Assembly (NCBI GenBank): GCA_035610365.1
Contig: CM069437.1
Span: 53,592,093-53,656,092, forward strand
Reading direction: 5' to 3'
DNA from: Aquatica leii
Taxonomy: Eukaryota > Arthropoda > Insecta > Coleoptera > Lampyridae
DNA: 64,000 nt
The translations under genes were made by a program, and so were the position numbers. Numbering within the stretch: the stretch's first letter is position 1; the number at the start of each line of letters is the position of its first letter. The notes under the pieces are model-generated. The model was not told the DNA's origin, ran no database searches, and saw only the letters and a list, made by a program, of their open reading frames with translations. Below, piece after piece: positions 32,160 through 44,349 of this stretch.

Positions 32160-35100
32160 CTTTACCGATAAAGAATCTTATGTATTTACCACCAAAAACA
32201 TAACAAACTTAATGTGGGTATTAAATTCATTACCAGCAAAATCTATAGATTTTGACAATCAATTTAAAATGTTAGGTTAGTTTATATTGCTATACGTAGC
32301 ATACGCAGTAAAAAATACAACTTTGAAATAATAATTGGCTTCAAAAATATAGCTTTACGTAGATTTCAAAATATCATTTTGCAAATCGAGAGTTTTTCGT
32401 CATTATTAACAAAAAAATATTGATTTTTGCAATTAGAGCAGTACAAAAATACTGTTTATTATCGACAAATTTTTTGTATGGTAATTATAAAAACTATTAG
32501 TTCATTGCAAAAAAAAAGCATTTTAATATCGTTAAGTAGCAATAACAACACATGTTTACGTCAAAATTTTTACTTTATTTGCATACTACTAAAATCAAGT
32601 ATTTAATGTTTTATAATGCTGTCAGTTTAAAAAGTTTCTTTTATATTAAATTAATGTTTCTTAAGTGCCTACGCCTGGTTTTTGTTTTCTTATTAATTCA
32701 GTTTATTTGTTTAAAAAGATGTCAAATTTATTAAAACTCGAAATGGTTTTTGTGTATACTTTTACAACTTTATTGATTAAAAAGGCACAGCAAACAACTT
32801 TTAAAAAATACACAAAAGATTTAAATACGAAACGAACAATTGTATAAATTTTTGTAGCATTACGAGAACTCCGTTTTCTCATAACAAAGAGCTTCTAAAT
32901 TACTGTTTGAAACTTTCCGGAAACAAAAGGCAAGTTGAAATATGGAAGTTAAAGTGAGCTTACAAATAAGTCGAGTTTATGATCATTAATCATTAATTAA
33001 ACGTCATTATGACAAGCAGTTGCTTATGTTCAGTTGCAACAATACCAACTGCATCTTAACGTAATTAATCATTTCGAAAGAGATTTTGTGCATTCACTTA
33101 ATTACTGGTTATCCATCAATTAGGATTTCTAAAGCATCGTCAAGTGATGTAAACGTAACAAATGGCTTGATAAATACGTGAAGTAGAATTTAAGTCAAAA
33201 ACTTTAATTAATGATGATCATATTTTCGTTACCAAGACGTCAACGGCTTATCTTCGAAAATGGACAAAATAGTAACGCGATAAATTAGTTTTTAACAACT
33301 TTTATGAATATTAAAAATATTTGTTTATAATAAAATTTATAAATTTGATTATTTGTCAAAATGCGACTCAAGTACAAACGTGCGATTCAAACATCAAATG
33401 TAAGTTTCTTCGAAAAATATTTTTAGCATTTCCATTATTAGTTCCTTTCTTTATTTGACTCAATCGCTCGATCGCATCTTTGAATGTGTTTTTTAAGTAT
33501 CACCAATGGTATCACATATGATTAAGATAATTGTAATTTTTAATTTTTGTGTTTTAATGAGGTTGCTTTGCTTTTTAATGTTTAACCTCCGGCCACATTT
33601 TCAAATTGTAGCATAGTGATTAACAACGTTTCTTTGATAAAAAAAACATTTCTTTTCGTTGTAACATTATACAAAGCAAACACGTTTTGTAAAGTAGATG
33701 ACGTTTTAATAATTTGTTGTTATGCTAATGTGAAATTTAAGCTTAACAGTTGTCTTCATAATATTAATTGAAGAGTATGACCAGCATTCTATTAATGTAT
33801 TTTCGATTATTTAAATTTTTTTGTTTTAATTTTTAACAAATACTGCCTATTATTTTTAGTGTTTATTTTAGTTTTAATATCTAAGAACAGCTTCAATGTG
33901 TGTCCATTCGTAAATAAATATTTTAAATTACTTAACGTCATCTACATTTTTTTTTTAATTGTTTTTGTTACTGACGTGTGTTGCTGCAGTATCATCATCA
34001 TACTAAATTCAAAATTGTTAACAATATAAAAGGTTATCATGAAAATATATTTTATTTTTAATTAAAATAAAATCTTAAAAATGTAAAAATGATTTCATTT
34101 TATGGAATGAACTACTTTACCAAGACTATCGTGTTGATGTAGTAGACTTAAATAGTATCTATAACATTTAAAAGATAAATTTCTATATTTTTTCAAAGTG
34201 AAATATGTGTGTTAATTGAATAGAAATAATGTTAAAAAAGAAAGAATTTTTTTACTACATATACATATCTAAAGCTTACTGAACTTTATAAACAAGGTAA
34301 TCAAAAAACACTAAATGACCATTAAAGAATTCTATGCTGGAATCATAAGTTTTTAGATCACATTTTATTGTTTTAATACTCATTTCCGTAGACCTTACAA
34401 GACAGTTACAAATCTACAACCCATCACGCTCAAACCCTAGACCTGACTTTAGGAAAAGTCGCATTGTACCTCTTAATAGAGTGTATAATAATAGAGTGAC
34501 AAGGTCTTGAAATGCTTGCTTTCAGAGACCGAGCAAGTAAACGATGCGGAAGTTTAATCGGCAAATAAAATGAGATACACAGACACGCACGTCGAAATTG
34601 GAGGTCGTCCTTGGAAAAAGTGTTGTTTTGAGTCATCAGAATCAAGCAATTTTGAAAATGGGGAACCTTAATATGAAAGTGAAGAATGTTACGTGCAAAA
34701 GCTGATGAGAGTATGCTGTTTGAACAAAAGTAACATAAACGTGGTGTTTGCCGGTGCTCAGTGAATATCGGTCGCTATTTAAAGTCGGAAATCCGTAAAT
34801 AATTTTGGAAAACTAGAAACGTCAAATACATTTACAAAAGTACAAATCAAAAGGACGTCAAGAAGGTTTATAGCTCAAAACAGGGTCGCTGGATCTTGCC
34901 AACCAAAAGTCCGCTCTTGTTAGATACACTCTAAATAGACTAAATTCTAAAATTGTATTAAATTTACATAACGCGAAGGCCGACAAAATAAAAACTTTGT
35001 TACATTTTAACTGTTTAACATCTATTTCAACAAATTAATCAACAAAATCAAAACTAGAGCAAAATAAAATTTAAAAAAAATTAAAGTGAATTGAGTCAGT

Positions 35101-36600
35101 TCAAACAAAACAAAATTGAAATAATAAAAAAATACCAGATTAAGATTAGGTTTAAAACGTTATCAAATAAATACAAATGAATCTATGTAATACAAAAGAA
35201 ATAACTGTATTATATCATAAATTAAAAGGCTTTTTTCGCATTAAAAGAAATTGAATATGTGCAATAAAAAAAATCTTTCAAAACAACTTTGAAAATCTAA
35301 AAACTAAAGTTTAAATTAATGAATAACGCACGCATAATGGTAATAACGTATAATATAACAAACAAAAACAAAAAAAAATATTTAGTTACATATCGTCTCT
35401 AAAATCTTACAATCAAAGACAAAGTATTTGTCGCAAAATCAAAAGTTTACTTAGTAGATCGGTAAACAAATGTATAACTTGGTTTAACTTTATAGTCAAA
35501 TTCAAACTTTTTATAGCAGAAAATATGCGAATATTAAAATCAAAGCTTTAACTTTAAACAGGAATAAAAGAAATATCTTATTTTTTGTTTATGTTGATCC
35601 AGAGTTAAACTTTTGGTCAGTCGACAGATTGCCAGAAGGAATTGAAACAAAACTCGGATAGTATCTAATACTGCACTAACTCCGTCGGAAGATTTTACTT
35701 AAACCGCCTTAAAAGCAAACTTGAATTGTGTCGCACTAAACTTAACATAACGCACTCGGGAATAAATGAATCGTAAAGGCCGTAAATAACAAATGAGAAA
35801 TTATTTCCACTATGAATCTAAAAAAAATCACTTTGCTTCCCCATTATTACTTATCTTATGGAAACCACCGAATTCAGTCTTAAGAGATCATTTTACAATC
35901 CCGGATCTACATTTCGATACTGTTAGTGCTTGATGAAATTGCGAACCTTTTTCCCAAACCCACTAATATATATCAACTTAGTGCACTACCACTTCCAATA
36001 AAAACTGTGACGTAAATCTTTGTGAAAGAGAACAGTAAAACAACGATGTGGAAAGAAGATGCAAACAGATTTTATTAACACGCAAAAACATTGTTCAAAG
36101 CCTGCCTTTCTCATAGCACGAAATGCAACGTTAACAGAACCAAAATATCCAAATCAAAAGATTTCATTACTCTCATAAAGATTAACTTGTTAAAACCAAA
36201 TAATAAAATTGCTTGTCAGACGTAATAAATTATAAGGTGGATTTCAAATGTAATCTAATAAAATTCAACCTAAAAGACATAAGTGCAAATGCACTAAAAA
36301 CGTACTTAATAGAATAAACGTTTAAACATACTGCTAAAATATATTAAATTAGAATAGTATCTGAAAAGGAAACAAATTAGATACATTTGGATTTTTACCA
36401 AGACAAAGAAAAGGCCAAATCAATGCAAATGAAGAATACGAATGTTTAAGCAACGTAATAATATCGAATTCATTGAATACAAAATTTTTTTAACAATTTG
36501 AATTGACAAAGATAAATTTAAAAACGTGGAATAACTTCAATAAATTAACGTGAAATTACTCAAACGATCTCAAAGTACACAAAACGAATTAAAAAAAATA
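32160..36600. other. No gene seen, AT-rich
   Basis: About 4.4 kb. A GC-richer patch at 34,400-34,660 has a plus-strand string (RKSRIVPLNRVYNNRVTRS) that faintly resembles the end of LINE proteins. It contains stops and is too weak to call. Confidence 0.45.
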
Positions 36601-36859
36601 ACGACGGTTACAAGAAACTGACTACACACTAGATGCAGCGTTTAATTTGACCGTATTCGTGATGAACCTGGAGAATCTGACCATACTCTAGAGCCAACTG
36701 ACGGGTCAAATGCATGTCTTAAACATCATTCTAGCCTTCGAGATGTAATCAATTATGAGAATAAATTAACTTTGATTGTAAAATAATATTTATACAAGTA
36801 TACAGCCAGTAACCTCATACATTTTACCTTACACAAAATAGAGTAATAGGTTTCTTTTT

Positions 36860-37245
36860 TTATATTGTATGTGATAGTACTGAGATGCCAGGATTATCAT
36901 CTGCATTGGCCATATATCTTCTTACAGTTGCAGAAGATCATCTGCATAAGGTGTGAAGAAGCTACATCTCTCGACAACATCTTTGAAAAAATACCATATG
37001 CTGTTAGAATCCATCCCTATTCAAGCGGATTGATATGTATACCAAGCCAGCTCTGCACCTGGTGGTGGGTTCTAAGTGAAGGGAACCTGGCAGCGTCTTC
37101 AGTGGGAGGCAGTGTGGCAAGGTTGAAGTGGTATACCACAAGGTTTTGTACAGAAACTAATTACGTATTCTACACATCTTCGATTTTGATTTTTGATCAA
37201 GCTGTTTCAAATCAAGACTCCTCAACATCTTCTGCATTTTAGGAC
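36860..37245. other. Unassigned GC-richer patch with 125-codon frame
   Basis: An open plus-strand frame of 125 codons (36,865-37,242) lies in a patch with higher GC than its flanks. The word ATCTGCAT recurs at 36,898 and 36,941. I recognise no domain on either strand. It could be a fragment of an old repeat or an exon. There is no support for a function. Confidence 0.2.
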
Positions 37246-37999
37246 AGCAAAAATGTGTTTAATACATATATGTAAATTATCTATTACTTTCTCCATTTTC
37301 TAAATTTTATTTAGTTTCGTATCTTAGACTTTTCTTACTATTCTCTCGAAGCGATTTTATTAAATAGTTGTACCACAGCAAACCTTTGTTTTTATTCCGT
37401 TAGATTCTTTGTTTAAAAAAATGTTCTTGTTTATTTTTAAAATTCTACATATTATTTTTGATTATTGAAATTGACTAATCTAAATTTGTATATACACGGT
37501 GGGGCGTCGTAACGCCATGGTCATTATACTAGAACGCGTTTGAATTTCAAATCAATTTTATCTACAGGTATATACAGAATCTTTCAGATCATAATTTAAA
37601 AATATTTTTGATTACACAAGGTGTTTATAAAACGATCCATATCAAAGTTAAGTTTTTGTAAATGGAATACTCAGTATTTGAATTATTTTTTTGATTTTAG
37701 GGATAAAATAACTGCAAGTAACAATAGGATTTCATATGCCTATAACCCACCGTTTTAAAAAACGATTTCTAAAATTGCAGGTCTGAATTTAAAAAATTAA
37801 TTTTCATCACCTACTGAAAGAAGAATGATTTGACATTTGTTTTCAATTTTTAATAATAAATTTTAAGATCTAAACCTGGAAAAAGGCGGGTTTAAAATTA
37901 CTACAACACTGTATTTTAATGTTTGACATTTCATTTTGTTGAATGGTTAAGTGCTTGTGTAAAAATATCAATGGTTTAAGTGTTATTATTTGATAAAAC

Positions 38000-39013
38000 G
38001 ATGTTCAAAAGTATAAAAATGAAAACATATTCTGTACAGGAACGAATTGATATGGTTCTGGTTATTTGAGAATGCGAAGAAAATGATTTCCTTGCGGCAA
38101 GAGTTTTAGCTCAGAAATATCCTGCTCGAAACTATCTAGACAAGAGAGTGTTACAAAGTTTGTTGGAAACCTTTCGTAGATCCGGAACTGTAACTTACCA
38201 AAAAGTACACCAACCAAAGTGTGTTACTGAAAACGAGAAAATCGAGTTCCAGGTAATTGGTGCTCTTGTTCAAAATCCTCACACAAGTCAGCGTATCATA
38301 AGTTGAGAAGGGTTAGCAGACGAAGTGTTAGTAGAATAATTAAAAAGCAAAAATTTCATCCATATCGTATTCACTTACATCAAGAACTACTTAATATTGA
38401 TTTTCATCAAAGACTTTTGTTTATAGGCTCTTAACAAATCACATGAAGATAATTTTTATTTTGATTTTGTACTATTCACAGACTACATTCCACAATGGCT
38501 TAGTAAATAGGCACAATTTTTACTACCACAGTGTTGAAAATCTTCACTTTCTTTGTACTGTCGATCGTCAGCACAGACATAGCATTACTTTTTTGCTGGA
38601 TATTTAAACGATGTAATTTTTTGAAGATTTTTAAAATATGATTTTCCAGAATTGTTGGAAAATATTCCGATAGACATTAAACAGCAAATGTGGCTACAAT
38701 AAGACGGTGCTCCCGTCCATTTTCAAATTAGAGTTTAGGAATAGTTGAACAGAAAGTACCTCAATACATGGATGGGAAGGGGTGGTCCAGTAAACTGGCC
38801 GGCACGATCTCCAGACTTAACATATTTAGATTTTTTTATGGGGGTACATAAAAAGCATTGTTTACAATACACTTCCGACAACTCCAGTTGATATAAAAAT
38901 TAGGATGCGCAATGCTTTCCAAACAATAATACCTCAAATGTTATTAAACCTTCAGAAGTCTTTTCAGGAAAGAATACGTCTCTGTACTGAATAAAATAGA
39001 GGTCAATTTGAAC
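38000..39013 (+). pseudogene. Tc1/IS630-family transposase relic
   Basis: From about 38,000 it reads TYSVQERIDMVL (N-terminal helix-turn-helix), GALVQNPHTSQRII, then 'SVSRIIKKQKFHPYRI'-type sequence in another frame. A degraded first DDE site sits near 38,475 (FTDY). The conserved VENLHFLCTVDRQHRH region near 38,530 and QDGAPVHFQ near 38,700 come next, with a stop replacing part of it. GRGGPVNWPARSPDLTYLDFF follows near 38,780-38,840. It ends GQFEHLL near 39,010. These match a common insect transposase family that cuts at TA. Multiple stops and frameshifts inactivate it. Confidence 0.75.
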
Positions 39014-39304
39014 ATTTGCTGTGATGTGTTTATTCATAATTTAATTTTGTCTTTTATTTACTCATTTTTGTTTATAAAGCTGTCATTAAACTTTATAATT
39101 CTAAAATTTGTATTCCTACTCTCATAAATTTATTTTATTTAATTTTGTCCAAAACAATGTGATTTTTCTGTTAACTTAACCTAGAATTTAAACCTCCATT
39201 GCAATAAGGCTGCTTTGATAATAAAAATCGACATTTGTTATTGAAAACAAACATTGTAAAATATCTCAAATTCCGTTCCAGTTCGGTATAGGAAAAACTT
39301 ATAT

Positions 39305-41189
39305 CAGTGATTCCTAAAGTGTTCTATATCGACCCCCAGGGGTCTATGACAACCTGCAAGGGGTCTACGTCAGCGAAAAAAAATTTGGGGGTGCATGAAA
39401 TGAAAAAGGGGGGTCCACGATAGTGGATCTCAACATACACTGATAGTACCTATTACCTATTATACTATCTTATATTATAAAGACATATACATTATTTATA
39501 AAAGTACCTATGAAGTAAAAAATGTATTATATATGTTTACAAAACTGTGTAAGTTGTAGGATGTAGGCACTCGCTTTGTGGTCGCAATACATTTTGAACT
39601 TGTAAAAACCTGCACATAATGATATACCAGCATTATCTTGTTACAAGCATACGCGCAGTCTCAGAGCTTCACTTGCACTGACTTGTTCAATTCGTCACTC
39701 TATAAATACGAATGTGAGACAAATACGTTTATTCGTTTCCTTATAGCAAAATCCGGAAAACCGCATACCATCGGAGATAAGTTAATTTTGCCAGCCGTTG
39801 AAGAAGTTTTAAAAGCTGTATTACACAAACCTGCATCTGATATCATTAAAAGAATTCCGTTAAGCAACAATACTGTTGAAAGACGTATTGATGAAATGAG
39901 TTCTGTGTGACAATATTTCATGTTTTGAAGGATTAGTTCATTGAAAAGGCAATCCTTTTATCAAATATAATATCAGTAGCTACAGATGGAGCATCTGCCA
40001 TGGTTGGACGTTATCGTAGATTTATAAGCTATTTAAAACACAATGTGTCAGGTGTTAGCAACACATTGCGACATCCATCGACAACATTTAGTTGCTAAAA
40101 ATTTGAGTGTTAGATTGCATGAATCTCTTCAATTAGCCATTGATGCAGTAAACCGAATCCAAAGCAACGCGTTGAATACGCGGTTATTTGCGCAGTTGTA
40201 TGAAGAAAATGACGAACACTTTCATCAATTACTCCTTCACACTGAAGTACGCTGGCTGTCGAAAGGCTTATGTTTGACAAGATTTTTTGCACTTTGACTA
40301 TTTTAGAATTTCTGGATACTAAAGATAAAATTTTAAAAGACAATTTAATGAAGTGGAAAACAGACATCGCTTATTAACAGATTTGTTTACAAAATTTAAT
40401 ATGGTTAATTTGCAGTTACAAGGCGACAGTCTAAATTTGATTAAAACAAAGTCCATCTTATCAGCGTTTCTTGCCAGAGTTAAACTAATGAAGCAAAATA
40501 TTGGACGGGGCGACTTTTCCCAGTTCCCCAATTTGTCACAGACAAACTGCCAGGAAAACGACGGAAAAATACGTTCAACATTTAAATGCCCTCTATTCAA
40601 ATTTTAAAACTAGGTTTGAGGATGTTTTGACTATGCTAATACCACCGTGAATAATTAACCCATATGGTGACATAGAAGAAACGAATGTCATAATACAAGA
40701 GGAACTGACTGAACCAAGTACAAACGAAGAACTTAAGGTCCAGTTTAAAAACGGATATCAGCAATTCTGACTGCAAAACAACATACCCGTTAATTTATAA
40801 CGTATTATGGAATATAGCGAGGAAATCTCTTAACACAGAAAGAAACAGACTGGACATCATTAGCCGAAGAGATTTAAGATTAAACCTTACAAAATTGTCG
40901 TCAAATGTTGATAATTTATTATTAAAGCATCAGGTTCATCCTTCTTACTAAAAACATTTACTTATTGTTTAGTTTATTTTATGTTTATTTTCTGTTACGT
41001 ATATTTTATATAACAGATACCAAATTTTATTTTAAGTAGTTTTAATTTAAATTCAATTAATAAATGTATAAAACTTAACATGTGTTTTTACTTTAAGTTT
41101 TTAACACTAAACTTCACTACAGTTAGAAATACCCAAAACCGAAAAACATGGCAAGGCGTCTACGACACAAAAAAGTTTGGGAACCTCTG
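39305..41189 (+). mobile_element. hAT (ZBED5-like) element nested in the Tc1-like element
   Basis: The left end CAGTGATTCCTAAAGTG and right end CAGAGGTTCCCAAACTT (reverse complement, ending 41,189) are matching hAT termini. Flanks ACTTATAT (39,297-39,304) and CCTTGTAT (41,190-41,197) form an 8-bp target duplication with 6 of 8 identical, as expected for an old hAT insertion. The internal transposase is truncated and frameshifted. Confidence 0.8.
39637..40950 (+). pseudogene. hAT transposase relic (ZBED5/SCAND3-like)
   Basis: [20 protein letters not shown] and [19 protein letters not shown] (39,750-39,900) are followed by an internal deletion. SVATDGASAMVGRYR (near 39,975-40,020) holds a catalytic aspartate. 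After a frame change come THCDIHRQHLVAKNLS and HTEVRWLSKG (to about 40,270). Later pieces include IQEELTEPSTNEELKVQFKN near 40,690. The C-terminal dimerisation block is mostly missing. The N-terminal BED zinc finger is not visible. The match to the ZBED5-type hAT family is strong by eye; the gene is dead. Confidence 0.8.
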
Positions 41190-41739
41190 CCTTGTATCGC
41201 TTGAAAGGTAATACAATTGTGCAACACAATATGCCATTACGTACAGGGTGAGCTGTTTGAAATAAGACTGTTATTAGTAAAAATCTGTGCCAAAATTACT
41301 GGTACTTTTTAACCACCCTGTATGATTTTATAACAAAAAAAAACTTATACCATTTCATACAGAGATCTCTTAACTAAATATTAGTTGCGGTCAAATCATT
41401 TCTTTTTCAGTAAGTGATGAAAATCAATTTTTTTAATTCAAACTTGCAATTTTAAAAATCGTGTTTTAAAAATGGTAAGTTATAGGCATATGAAATCCTA
41501 TTGTAACTTTCATTTATTTTATCTCTATAATCCAAAAATAATTAAAATACTGGGCGTTCAATTTAAAAAAAAACAACTTTGATATGGATCTTTTTTTATG
41601 AACACCCTGTGTAATCAAAAATATTTTTAAATTGTGCTCTAAAAATTCTGTATATACCTGAACAAAAACTTATTTTGAAATTTAAACACGTTCTGGTATA
41701 ATGACCGTGGCGTATACGGCGACCCACCCTGTATATATG

Positions 41740-44340
41740 TTCTAAAACAGGAGTCGATTATTAACCGTTCTCAAAAATTAACACAAAGCACTGAATGTCA
41801 ACTAGTGCTATTAGCAAACAGAATGTGATTTTGTCAATACATAAGCAAATAATTGTATTCAATTTTAAAAAGTAGGCAACGTCTCAGTTTGATTATAATA
41901 AATACAATCTCGCCGAATAACGTTTGTTTACACCGATAAGTTTTTTTTAAATTTTCGTTTACTTTAACATGCAAGATAGCTTTAAGCATTATGTTAAAAC
42001 AAACAATACTTCGCATCAAAGACATATTTTAAAATACGTTAGTTAAATATTTGAAGATGATGTTAACAAGACAAGTCTCTCTTTGCTCAAACGAAAGTCT
42101 TCACGATTCCTCCATATAAGGATCTATATTTGAATAACGTATCCGCGTTATCATTGTCTTCGATAATAAAATGAAATTTTATTTCGTGACGATTATCATT
42201 ACAACATTAATCAATTTGTGGGTGTAACTACGATTGTAAAAGCCTTGAAAAAAGACGCGGCCAGAATTTATCACACAACCACGAAGAAACAATGTGAAAT
42301 CATCTTGCTTTATATTATGAAAACCGCCTAACGACACTTCCACATTTTTTCACTTTCTAATTGTGCAGCTACCGTTACACATTTCCTTGCGATAAGATAA
42401 CTTGACCGCAAGTTTTTCTTTTTCAGATGAAATGACGCGTTCGCTTTGATCTTATTGTTTGGGACGACGTAAAAATAAAATAGTAGGAGATAAGATATTA
42501 TTTGGCTTAAGTGGTTACGTTTTACAGCTAATTGTTTGTTGAAAAAAGTCTTTTCTACGAAAACCGGCATACAAGATTCAACCACAAAAATCTTATAATG
42601 TTTATGACAAATTGTTGGAAACAGTAAAAAATATCTCTGATAAGCATTTTTGTTGATTCTTTGATCTCAAATGAATTTACTGGTTTGTGGAGAATGACTA
42701 CCAATTCTTGTTGCTAGTTCTAGTAATCTTCACCCTACGAATCGTTCATACTTTAGTCTTTTATTCTTTACCACTTTCCTAGCAGTACTAGTCAGGACTG
42801 GCAACAGAGAGAAGATATACTTAGAGGGGAATCTCCTGTATATAAACTTGGAACACAGTTTATGGCGCCCTACAACGGTTGTGGGGAAAACAAATACCGC
42901 GAATTTTAAACTTAATGTGTGGGTGTGGGTAGCATCCATTATTATTACAATGGTTTATTTTGAATGTTTTCTTGTTTTTGAAAGAATAGTTATGAAAATT
43001 GTCACTTTTTTATAATTATGCGTTAAAAAAAGCGACTTATTTTATATAACATTTTTTATTTGCACAAATACAATATAAATAACTTCCAGTTTCATTCGAA
43101 TCAACACCGTGTGAATATTGTAACAACTTTTCTTTAAAACGAATATGAAAACCTTCAGTTTTTAAATCGTAATAAACGTTAGAATCAAACACGTGTAAAA
43201 ATAACTTGCATTATTTAGTCGATTTTATTCGAAAAATGCAATTCAGCGTTTTTAGCCTTCAAGGTCCGAAAAAGAGGGAAATAAAATTTGCTGTGTTTGT
43301 ATTTTTTACCGATAATTATTACATAGTGACCTCTAACGGTTGTGGGGAAAAGTTAAAACGTTATTCCTTTTCTCTCAATTGAAGTTACTCGTCTACAAAT
43401 ACTTAGTTTATGACTGGCAAGCTGCAATATTAACGTTTGTAGCCTTATTACTACCATCTAGTTTAGGAGCGGAACTAAAATCGGTTAAAAGCGCAGCCGG
43501 AAATTTTGAAATTGAATTTATTGGATATTATCATATATTATATATATATTGTATTGATGCTCGATTGCTCCGTACTTTTATAACAAATGTTTCACAGTAA
43601 TAAGTGTTAGTTGGCACAAAGTATGACTTAAAAAATGCAGTGTAATCGAGCCTAAGTGAACCATTATCGATGCAAAAAATAAACAAATAACAAATTTTTC
43701 AACTTTGTTTTTTACGTAATATGCATTTCACACTTCCGAAATAAAACACTAATACTAAACAAACAATAAATTATAACGAAAATTATATAAAACTATTAAC
43801 TTTTTAAAACATTGGAAATAAACCAACGAAACTCAAATGCTGTCTGAAACGTCTAGAGGTTTGAAAGATAATCATAGATAAAACAAACGATGTTCATTGG
43901 CTTAAGACAGCGAGCCATAGATGCTAAAGTAACAGATACAACGCAAAAAGCCAAAAATAATATATACGCCATCTAGAATACGAGCGTAACTACCCTGATT
44001 GAAAACAATCCATTGCAGCTTGGTGGCTCTGGTACTAGTTTTCTTTTCTGTCTACTGTTTTCTTATCTTTTCTGTTTGGTCTAACACATCTCTTTTATTA
44101 AGCAAACATTAGCATTGAACAAAACAAAAAACAAATTTAATTTTTTTAATGAAAACTTGAGCTGTAAAACAACTTGTGTTGCATTTACTGTTTGTTATCT
44201 TGTTTCTTTGTATAAGTTTCTAGTATTGGTTATATTAATTTTCAAACATTTGAATTTTTAACAAAAAAATATTGAGTTTGGAGTTTTATTACTGAGGATG
44301 CCAGAAAACTTTTTACCAGTAAATTTGAAAGAAATATTAA
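41740..44340. other. No gene recognised
   Basis: AT-rich. The 17-bp word AACGGTTGTGGGGAAAA occurs at 42,874-42,890 and 43,335-43,351, the first preceded by TGGCGCCC. It could be leftover LTR-retrotransposon leader sequence. A frame of 86 codons at 43,340-43,600 is unassigned. Confidence 0.35.
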
Positions 44341-44349
44341 TATTATTAA

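Larger units (their letters stand above)
37491..41735 (+). mobile_element. Tc1/IS630-like transposon with ~350-bp inverted termini
   Basis: The ends TATACACGGTGGG (37,491) and CCCACCCTGTATA (ending 41,735) are inverted, flanked by TA on both sides (37,489-37,490 and 41,736-41,737), the Tc1/mariner target. The similarity continues inward for about 350 bp (to about 37,845 and from about 41,385), including CATATGCCTATAAC and AACAATAGGATTTCATATG-type blocks. It carries a broken transposase at 38.0-39.0 kb and a nested hAT element at 39,305-41,189. Without the hAT the element is about 2.36 kb. Confidence 0.8.

Noticed and set aside
34400..34660. 3' end of a LINE
   Set aside because: One suggestive peptide string with stops around it; no RT or endonuclease block nearby.
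34700..34716. CTGATGAG string resembling a hammerhead core
   Set aside because: No GAAA partner and no stem II follow within a plausible distance.
36865..37242. A host exon of 125 codons
   Set aside because: GC-richer and open, but no splice pattern, domain or conserved motif could be supported.
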